Below are positions 18,263 through 24,971 of a DNA stretch of 64,000 bases, piece after piece. Location of the stretch: assembly GCA_017631795.1 (NCBI GenBank), contig JAGBSO010000016.1, positions 124,001-188,000 of the forward strand, read 5' to 3'. Both the position numbers and the translations under genes were made by a program. The notes beneath the pieces were generated by a model. It had not been told where the DNA came from, did not search any database, and was given only the letters and a program-made list of their open reading frames with translations. Origin of the DNA: Clostridia bacterium (lineage in GTDB: Bacteria; Bacillota; Clostridia; Oscillospirales; Acutalibacteraceae). Each line of letters opens with the position of its first letter. Position 1 is the first letter of the stretch.

Positions 18263-19651
18263 TTAACCGAGATTATAGTCAGTAAGATATTTCTTTGTGT
18301 TGTTTACCATTTTTGTAAAAAGTTCTTTTGCATCACTGAGAGAGCAGGTAACAAGAGGATCATTTGCAAACACTTCAAAAATTCTGTCAAGATTTCTTTC
18401 GGCAATTGCATCTGAAAGAACTTCCTGCTGTGTGCAGATGCGTGAAATGAGCGGATAGATTTCCTTGGGAATATCACCTGCAACAACGGGAGTTACAGTA
18501 CCCGATGTAAATGAAGCGTTTGTTTCAACAACTGCACCTGCGGGAAGGTTCGGAATCTGTCCGCAGTTGGGAAGATTGACATTTGTGACAAAATCTCCCA
18601 GACCGAGAATAGCTCTCATCTGCTTGACGCCTTCTTCACCTGTTTTCTTAAGCTTGATTTCTTCTTCGCCGTTTAGGAGTCTCACACTTTTTGCAAGACG
18701 TTCTTTAAGCTCGTCCTTTCTGGACCATACAGGAGTCAGATGGAAAAGCATGTCTTCAACTCTGTCGTTGTTTTCCAGATACCACTTGCCCTCGCAGAAT
18801 TCCGCAAGGTGTCTGTCACCTGCTGCCGCAATATAACCGAAACGGCGGAACAGGTCAATTTTTACTTTATGTGCATTTCCGTGGAAACTCTTAAGCCACT
18901 CGGGGTCAACAAACTCTGTGCAGCCGTCTTTGTATTTTTCACAGAACTGCTTGTAATAAGGGAAAAGGTCAACATTTCTGTATGTAGCCTTTGTAAGCCA
19001 TGTGAAATGGTTTACGCCGACAGGATTAACCTTGATTTCTTTTCTTTTTACATCTTCACCGAAAAGCACACCTGCAAGTTTTGCAAGAACATCCTGAGTA
19101 CCGAAAACTTCGTGACAACAGCCGAAAGCTTTTATTTCAGGAAAAACCCTGTAAAGAGTCTTGACACAAAGAGTCATGGGATTTGTATAGTTGATAACCC
19201 ATGCATCAGGTGAATATTTCTTTATATTTTCAGCTATTTCTTCAAACATCGGCAGTGTACGCATGGCACGTACAACACCGCCGGGGCCTGTTGTATCACC
19301 GACAGACTGATAAATACCGTACTCTTCGGGAGCATGCACATCACTTTCCATTTCGTCAAATGTACCGGGAAGAATAGATATAATAACAAAATCTGCACCG
19401 GTAAGAGCTTCACCGATTGTTTCAACAGCCTTGTATTCCCATTTTGATGTTGTTTCGGGCAGATCATTATATTTATTGCCGATTACTTCGTTTGCTTTTG
19501 CAGCTTCAGAATCAATGTCGTAAAGTTCCACACGTCCGCTCATATCACCTGCTGTTGCAAGGTCACTCATAAGTCCCCATGCCCAGCCTCTTGAGCCACC
19601 GCCTATGTATGCAATTTTTACGTCTTCTGCTTTATTGTCAATATATTTCAT
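18263..19651 (-). CDS. GH4 family NAD-dependent glycosidase
   Basis: GH4 enzymes cleave glycosides by a redox-elimination mechanism needing NAD+ and Mn2+. In this 462-aa protein 'YIGGGSRGWAWGLMSDL' near residue 14 is the Rossmann dinucleotide site, 'NYTNPM' near 150 and 'CCHEV' near 173 carry the metal-binding cysteine and histidine, and 'GVNHFTWL' near 204 is conserved in the family. It resembles the alpha-galactosidase or alpha-glucosidase branch rather than the phospho-glycosidases, but this is not certain. A GAGGTG site precedes the ATG. It is the second gene of the operon, 12 bases after a metallophosphoesterase. Confidence 0.92.
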   Translation of the reverse strand: MKYIDNKAEDVKIAYIGGGSRGWAWGLMSDLATAGDMSGRVELYDIDSEAAKANEVIGNKYNDLPETTSKWEYKAVETIGEALTGADFVIISILPGTFDEMESDVHAPEEYGIYQSVGDTTGPGGVVRAMRTLPMFEEIAENIKKYSPDAWVINYTNPMTLCVKTLYRVFPEIKAFGCCHEVFGTQDVLAKLAGVLFGEDVKRKEIKVNPVGVNHFTWLTKATYRNVDLFPYYKQFCEKYKDGCTEFVDPEWLKSFHGNAHKVKIDLFRRFGYIAAAGDRHLAEFCEGKWYLENNDRVEDMLFHLTPVWSRKDELKERLAKSVRLLNGEEEIKLKKTGEEGVKQMRAILGLGDFVTNVNLPNCGQIPNLPAGAVVETNASFTSGTVTPVVAGDIPKEIYPLISRICTQQEVLSDAIAERNLDRIFEVFANDPLVTCSLSDAKELFTKMVNNTKKYLTDYNLG

Positions 19652-19663
19652 AATTACACCTCA

Positions 19664-20752
19664 TTATTGATGATTAAAAATTCTTTCGGCAGTATATGTG
19701 CCGTCTGCTTTTATATCAAGAACGGTACAGCCCTGAATCCATTCGTTTTCGGGTGCATCAAATTTGCTCTGCATATTGTATGCACCATAGCCTGAAGGCT
19801 GAATGTATGAAAGAAGAATATCTTCATACATAACACCGAAATTATTTACATGGTCATGACCGAAATAAACAGCCTGTGCACTTCCCTTTTCTTTCATGGC
19901 ATCAAAAAGACCTGCATCAAAACCTGATTCGCATACGCCTTCTCTTTTTTCACCGTAAAGGAAATCTCCGTCTGCATATTCTCTTTCAGCCTGATAAATG
20001 GGAATGTGAACAACGGTTATTGATTTAAATTCACCGTATTCAGCTTCAATTGCATCATGTTTTTCTTTGTACCAGTTAACCTGTGAAGTTTTTACACCGT
20101 CGTAAACTTCATCTTCATCCGTAACACCGTATTCTGCCTTTGATTCATCTGTCATATAATCGCCTGAATCCATAAGGAAGAAAACTTCTCTGAGTGTACC
20201 GTCAGCATTAAGGATATTTATTGTACAGTTTCCGTTACCGTCAACATCTTCTTTACCTTCTTTTACAAGGCAATGTTCGTATGAAGCAAAAAGTTTTATA
20301 ACATCCTGTCTGCCGTATGAAAGAAATCCGTCACCCTCATGATTGCCGAGAACCGTTGCCCAGTATACACCGAGCTTTTCAAAAAGTTCTGCAAGCTGAA
20401 CATTTCTCTTTTTGTTAAAACCGTATGTAACATTGTCTCCGCCGAGAATAACAAGGTCAGATTGCTGTTCTTTTATATTTTTCACCATATTTGTAACGGT
20501 AATATTATCAAGTTCCTTATCGCCTTTAAGGTGTGTATCCGTAAACATCACAACCCTGAAGTCGCCGTCTGATTTCTTTTTTATAGTAACACTGTCGGCA
20601 TCTTCGGCAACAATTTCAACATCACTCTGAATTTGTTCTGCCGATTCAATATCGTAAGAAATGCCTTGTGAACTCTTATATACCACAAAGCTTCCGAATC
20701 CGATTGCTGCCGCAAGCACGATTGCAATAACAACTTTTAATGCAGTTTTCAT
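19664..20752 (-). CDS. Membrane-anchored metallophosphoesterase, first gene of the mannoside operon
   Basis: A 362-aa protein with an N-terminal membrane anchor (about residues 6-25) and a calcineurin-like domain outside the cell: 'FTDTHL' near residue 70, 'GGDN' near 100, 'GNHE' near 136, 'HIPIYQ' near 245 and 'FGHDH' near 295. It resembles the Dcr2/purple-acid-phosphatase-like branch. I prefer ATG 20752 because AGGA then has normal spacing; ATG 20761 directly abuts the AAGG. As the first gene of the operon and the only metallophosphoesterase here with an anchor, it may take phosphate from extracellular phosphoglycans. It is divergent from the AraC regulator at 20898. Confidence 0.87.
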   Translation of the reverse strand: MKTALKVVIAIVLAAAIGFGSFVVYKSSQGISYDIESAEQIQSDVEIVAEDADSVTIKKKSDGDFRVVMFTDTHLKGDKELDNITVTNMVKNIKEQQSDLVILGGDNVTYGFNKKRNVQLAELFEKLGVYWATVLGNHEGDGFLSYGRQDVIKLFASYEHCLVKEGKEDVDGNGNCTINILNADGTLREVFFLMDSGDYMTDESKAEYGVTDEDEVYDGVKTSQVNWYKEKHDAIEAEYGEFKSITVVHIPIYQAEREYADGDFLYGEKREGVCESGFDAGLFDAMKEKGSAQAVYFGHDHVNNFGVMYEDILLSYIQPSGYGAYNMQSKFDAPENEWIQGCTVLDIKADGTYTAERIFNHQ

Positions 20753-20842
20753 GTTTTTCATCCTTTTTTATTATTTTAACTATATAATACATCTATTTTG
20801 TTATGTTTTCCTTAAATATTTTGATATATTCCGAAGCATTTC

Positions 20843-20871
20843 TTGACTTTTTTGATATTGAATGATATTAT
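20843..20871 (+). promoter_or_regulatory. Sigma-A promoter of the AraC-family regulator
   Basis: TTGACT (20843-20848), a 17-base spacer and TATTAT (20866-20871) give a start about 20 bases before the ATG at 20898. The divergent mannoside operon starts in the same 145-base gap, so the regulator can control both. Confidence 0.75.
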
Positions 20872-20897
20872 CACAACAGGAATACGGGAGGTGCATT

Positions 20898-21716
20898 ATG
20901 AGTTTCATTAAATTTGATCCTGATGAAAATTTTTACTTTCACCGCGGTATGAGCAAAAGAGTTGCCGAAACAGGAACATCATGGCCCCATTATCACTCGC
21001 TTTACGAAATATATTTTATGCTTGAAGGCAACTGTACCTACATTATCGACAACAAAGTTTATAATGTTCAGGCAGGTGATATTGTCATTATCCCTGACGG
21101 AATTATTCATCATACAAAATACGACAACATCAGTCATTCAAGAATTCTCATCAACTGTTCACCCGAATATGTTCCCGCTTCGGTGAAAAACGGGCTTTCA
21201 TCGGGATTTTACCTTTACAGAAATCCTTTTGTTGTGGATGAAGCAAGAAAGATTTTTGAAAAAACAGAAAGCGAATATAACCGAAAAGATGCTTTTTCCG
21301 CGGAAATTCTTATCTGCCACACACATTCACTGTTTTATCTTCTTTTAAGGAATTCAGAGTCATGTATCACTGTTGATGAGGGCAATAAGGTAATTGAACA
21401 GGCAGTTGCATATATAAGGGAAAATTTTGCTTCAGACATAACACTCTCATCTCTGGCAAAAAAATTCTCCGTCAGCCCCGAACATTTTTCAAGAATGTTC
21501 AAAAAAGAAACAGGGCTCGGTTTTTCAAAATATCTCAATTCTCTCAGACTTCAATATGCCGAACATCTTCTGAGAAGTACGGATATACAGAATATCACGC
21601 AGGTTGCGGAAATCTGCGGTTTTGAAGACAGCAATTATTTTTCAAAAAAATTCAAAGAAGTTTACGGTGTATCACCAAAAAAAATTCAGAAAAAAGGACA
21701 CGGTGAAAAACGATAA
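20898..21716 (+). CDS. AraC-family transcriptional regulator of the mannoside operon
   Basis: A 272-aa regulator with an N-terminal cupin sensor domain ('HYHSLYEIYFMLEG' near residue 34, 'VQAGDIVIIPDGIIHH' near 57) and two C-terminal helix-turn-helix motifs ('TLSSLAKKFSVSPEHFSRMFKKE' region near 190 and 'QVAEICGFEDSNYFSKKFK' near 240). The start at 20898 follows GGGAGG by seven bases; a frame open to 20862 has no such signal. It is divergent from the operon 9744-20752, with which it shares the control region, so it is very likely its sugar-responsive activator. A hairpin at 21803 ends it. Confidence 0.93.
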   Translation: MSFIKFDPDENFYFHRGMSKRVAETGTSWPHYHSLYEIYFMLEGNCTYIIDNKVYNVQAGDIVIIPDGIIHHTKYDNISHSRILINCSPEYVPASVKNGLSSGFYLYRNPFVVDEARKIFEKTESEYNRKDAFSAEILICHTHSLFYLLLRNSESCITVDEGNKVIEQAVAYIRENFASDITLSSLAKKFSVSPEHFSRMFKKETGLGFSKYLNSLRLQYAEHLLRSTDIQNITQVAEICGFEDSNYFSKKFKEVYGVSPKKIQKKGHGEKR

Positions 21717-21802
21717 ACAACAACTTTTCAAACTGAAAAGGTCTTCACTCCCGACTGATGATACTCTGTTTATTGTCAGATAATCACATATATAAAAAAG
21801 CT

Positions 21803-21840
21803 GCAACCTGAATGAGAAACATTCGGGTTGCCCATTTTTC
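21803..21840 (+). terminator. Terminator of the AraC gene
   Basis: The stem GCAACCTGAATG/CATTCGGGTTGC has a five-base loop and is followed by CCATTTTTC. Confidence 0.75.
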
Positions 21841-21897
21841 TACCCCTTTCTTTGCTGCAATCATTGTGCAGATACAAAGAGCACCGAAAAAAATCTT

Positions 21898-22041
21898 TCA
21901 GGGTTTCATGAGTCCGAACTGATATTTTGCCAGCTCGTCAAATACAACTTTATAGATTTTATATCGGCTTTCGTCCAATTTTTTAACAGCCGCATCATCC
22001 GCAGGAATGTTTTCTTTTTCTTCAGCTCCGCTATACTGCGG
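21898..22041 (-). pseudogene. Orphan C-terminal gene remnant
   Basis: Between in-frame stops there is a 47-codon frame with gene-like composition, reading '...DDAAVKKLDESRYKIYKVV...' and ending 'YQFGLMKP', but with no start codon or ribosome binding site. It looks like the tail of a lost gene. I do not recognise the family. The surrounding 21717-22379 stretch holds otherwise only hairpins and short repeats. Confidence 0.35.
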
Positions 22042-22239
22042 TTAAAAGTTATCATTCAGTTTGTCCGGAATCAAACCGGATATTTTATTATAACATGTTT
22101 TGATTTTTTTCAATAAAACAGAGCACACAAATGCAATTAAAATTACATTTATATGCTCTGAAATTGCGATAACGGAATATACCGCAAGATTAGATTTTAT
22201 GATACATTTTGCATCGGGAAAAAGCGAAAAAAATTTACT

Positions 22240-22318
22240 TACAAATCAGTGGCAAATCATCAGTTCATTCATCACCTGAGTGACAAATTCATTACTTCAG
22301 TTACAAACTGATTAAACC
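22240..22318. repeat. Short degenerate repeats of about 20 bases
   Basis: Three imperfect units containing GTGACAAATTCAT, GTTACAAACTGAT and GTGGCAAATCATC follow each other. They are not in an open frame and probably mark decayed DNA between the AraC and beta-helix genes. Confidence 0.4.
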
Positions 22319-22379
22319 TCTCCATCGGTATCCTACGGCTTTCACCTATGAGCTTAAAAAAATCCATATAAATTATTGA

Positions 22380-22408
22380 TAGACATTTCACACCCGATAT
22401 GATAAAAT
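22380..22408 (+). promoter_or_regulatory. Promoter of the beta-helix gene
   Basis: TAGACA (22380-22385), a 17-base spacer ending in ATATGA, and TAAAAT (22403-22408). Both hexamers, the spacer length and the spacer end equal those at 5573-5601. Confidence 0.6.
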
Positions 22409-22445
22409 AAAATAAAACAAATTCTTAATCAGTAATGGTGATAAT

Positions 22446-24635
22446 ATGAAAAAATCAATCAGTTTTATTCTGGTTTGCATAATGCTTTTCGGCATTATGA
22501 GTTTCAATATTTCAGCAAAGGAGGCAGAAAATGTGGCTTATCGTGTGTATGTTTCGGTTTCGGGCAATGACAGCACTGCTGACGGCTCGGATTCAAAACC
22601 TTTTGCAACAATCGGCAAAGCAAAGGAGTTTGTAAAAACTCTCGACAAGTCAAAGGGCGACATTGTTGTTGAAATCGGTGACGGTACATATTTTCTCTCT
22701 GAAGAAGTTGTCTTTGATGAAAAAGACAGCGGTACGGAAAACTGCACAATCCGTTATGTTGCCGCAAAGGGTGCAAATCCCGTTTTCAGCGGCGGTAAAA
22801 AAGTTGAGGGTGAATGGACAGACGAAGGCGGCGGTATTTTCAGCATACCCTATGACCGAGACGAAAAACTCCGAGCTTTATACATCGACGGTCAGCGTGC
22901 ATATATGACAAGCAGAATGGCTCTCGGCAAAGGTTCTTTCGGTGAATACACCATAACAGGCGGAAGTGCTGACTGGGCATGGATTGACGGCACGGAAAAG
23001 GCAGGCACAAAGTTCAAGGCATCAGATATTCCCGTTGACACAAGAAATCCCGACGATATCGAACTTATGACACAGACCACATGGAATACAAATATCGTCT
23101 GTGTTGAATCACTCAGACGCACTGCATCGGGAGTTGAAGTCAGTCTTCAGATGCCTTACGGTGCAATTGCACAGACACCCGGTTGGGGTAACGAATATCA
23201 GTTTGAAAAGGACAACAGAATTTACAATGTTTTCGAGTGGCTGGGTAAACCCGGTGAATTCTATTTCGATAAAACAGAGAAAAAGCTTTACTACTGTCCC
23301 CGTGAAGGCGAAGACCTGACAAAGGCAGAAGTCATTGTGCCTGAAACAGAATCACTTTTCCGTATCGAAGGCAAAAACCTTGAAAACAGAATCCATGATG
23401 TGTCTTTTGAAGGGCTCACATTTCAATACACCGACTGGAATCTTTTTGAGATTGACGGCTCACACGGAAGGTCAACAAATCAGGGCACAACGGGTATAAT
23501 TGCCTATGCACAGGAATTCTGGCACGAATATATTTACAGAGCCTATGACTACGGTCCGGCAGCGGTTTATGTAAGCTCTGCACAGAATATCACATTCAAG
23601 GATAACATCATCCGTAACACAGGCAACGATGCTCTGACACTTGCAAACGACACCGTCGACATCTCACTTGACGGCAACATCTTCTTCGATACCGCAGGTG
23701 CAGGCATCAATGTGGGACATCCTCAGCATATGTACATCGGTGACAAAAACAGCGACTACGGTATTCATTCCGATATGGAGAAATACGATGTTGACACCGA
23801 GGGTGTGTGCAGGAATCTGACAATCACAAATAACTTTTTCAAAAACACTTGCCGACTTTTTTGGGGTGGATCATCGGTTATGGTCTATGTGGCCGAAAAC
23901 ATGCTGTTTCAGTATAACACAGTTGAAAACACAACATATTCAGGCATTAGTCTTGGCTGGGGTTGGTGGAATATGAACGGTGATGAAGATGCGATTGTAC
24001 CTCATGTGCCGACCACCACAACAAAGAACAATAAGATTCTCAACAATACATTCATCAACACAATTTCAAAGCTCAGCGATTCGGGGGCGATTTACACACT
24101 CGGAGATATGCCCGGCACAAAAATCTGCGAAAATCACATTCAGGGAATCGGCTCTGACGGTGGCAAGGATTATCACATCCGCGGTATTCACGTTGACGAA
24201 GGTACAATGCATGTGCACGGCGAAAAGAATGTTATTGATATTGACCCGAGCCACGCTGCTGTTGACTGCGGTTGGTGGGGTAAGAAAGGCTATAATACGT
24301 GGGATAACAACTACTCCACATCTGACAGCTACACCACAACCGATTCATATGAAATCGGCACGGTTATAACAAATGCTCACCACGTGCCCGACGGAAAATG
24401 GGATACGACAGCACTTTCTGTTATTGAAAATGCAGGACTTAAGGACGAATATCTCGCAAAAATCCCCAAGGATATTGCAGATGCACCCGACCAGAGAGGT
24501 GAATTCAACACTCCCGACTGCAAATGCGGATGCCATAAATCAGGCTTCGCAAAATTTATAGATAATATCGCAAATGCATTCCGAAAACTCTTCAAAACAA
24601 AACAAATCTGCGACTGCGGAAGATATCACTACTAA
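22446..24635 (+). CDS. Secreted right-handed parallel beta-helix protein with Cys/His C-terminal tail
   Basis: A 729-aa exported protein. Residues 1-24 are a signal peptide ending near 'NISAKEA'. Residues 35-130 ('VYVSVSGNDSTADGSDSKPFATIGKA') are the usual DUF1565-type entrance of polysaccharide-active beta-helix proteins, and residues 310-620 carry repeated 'ITFKDNIIRNTGNDAL' and 'LTITNNFFKNT' type coils. The last 38 residues are a separate tail with a C-x-C-x-C-H motif, an amphipathic F/I-rich helix and a final C-D-C-G-x-x-H-Y. The same tail type closes the leucine-rich repeat protein at 40607-44071. The start follows a GGTG site. A lyase or hydrolase acting on a complex polysaccharide is likely; the substrate is unknown. 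Confidence 0.85.
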   Translation: MKKSISFILVCIMLFGIMSFNISAKEAENVAYRVYVSVSGNDSTADGSDSKPFATIGKAKEFVKTLDKSKGDIVVEIGDGTYFLSEEVVFDEKDSGTENCTIRYVAAKGANPVFSGGKKVEGEWTDEGGGIFSIPYDRDEKLRALYIDGQRAYMTSRMALGKGSFGEYTITGGSADWAWIDGTEKAGTKFKASDIPVDTRNPDDIELMTQTTWNTNIVCVESLRRTASGVEVSLQMPYGAIAQTPGWGNEYQFEKDNRIYNVFEWLGKPGEFYFDKTEKKLYYCPREGEDLTKAEVIVPETESLFRIEGKNLENRIHDVSFEGLTFQYTDWNLFEIDGSHGRSTNQGTTGIIAYAQEFWHEYIYRAYDYGPAAVYVSSAQNITFKDNIIRNTGNDALTLANDTVDISLDGNIFFDTAGAGINVGHPQHMYIGDKNSDYGIHSDMEKYDVDTEGVCRNLTITNNFFKNTCRLFWGGSSVMVYVAENMLFQYNTVENTTYSGISLGWGWWNMNGDEDAIVPHVPTTTTKNNKILNNTFINTISKLSDSGAIYTLGDMPGTKICENHIQGIGSDGGKDYHIRGIHVDEGTMHVHGEKNVIDIDPSHAAVDCGWWGKKGYNTWDNNYSTSDSYTTTDSYEIGTVITNAHHVPDGKWDTTALSVIENAGLKDEYLAKIPKDIADAPDQRGEFNTPDCKCGCHKSGFAKFIDNIANAFRKLFKTKQICDCGRYHY

Positions 24636-24651
24636 AAAACAGACTTTCTTG

Positions 24652-24787
24652 TGATATGCACCCTAAAAGTTAGACACTTTTGGAGGTGCATATTTTCATG
24701 TCAAAGAAAGAAACAAAACAAAAAAAAAGGTACTCGACAGAATTCAAAACAGGTGTTATAGTGCAAATAATTATTAATAAGAAATAA
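24652..24787 (+). mobile_element. Remnant of an IS3-family insertion sequence end
   Basis: The stretch TGCACCCTAAAAGTTAGACAC followed by GGAGGTGCAT and ATG TCA AAG AAA resembles the left end and orfA start of IS3-family elements. Only 29 codons remain (24698-24787, 'MSKKETKQKKRYSTEFKTGV...'), after which the transposase frame is lost. There is no right end nearby. It marks past insertion between the beta-helix gene and the leucine-rich repeat operon. Confidence 0.65.
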
Positions 24788-24845
24788 AAACAAGGTTTTG
24801 CTTCCAAAATGCAGCTGCAGAACAGTTTTGGATAAAAACAACATA

Positions 24846-24876
24846 ATGGTGCCGAAAAAAATCGACACCATTTTAC
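24846..24876. terminator. Hairpin downstream of the leucine-rich repeat/MoxR operon
   Basis: The stem ATGGTGCCGA/TCGACACCAT has one mismatch and a run of T on the plus side. It lies 95 bases past the minus-strand stop at 24972. On the minus strand the T-tract is weak, so its role for that operon is uncertain. Confidence 0.45.
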
Positions 24877-24971
24877 TGTTTAAAAATATCTCGGTTTATG
24901 TTCTTGAATTATTCAAAAAAGCAAGATGCGATATTGCAGTTTCAACACATAACATATTCGTCCTGCTGTCA

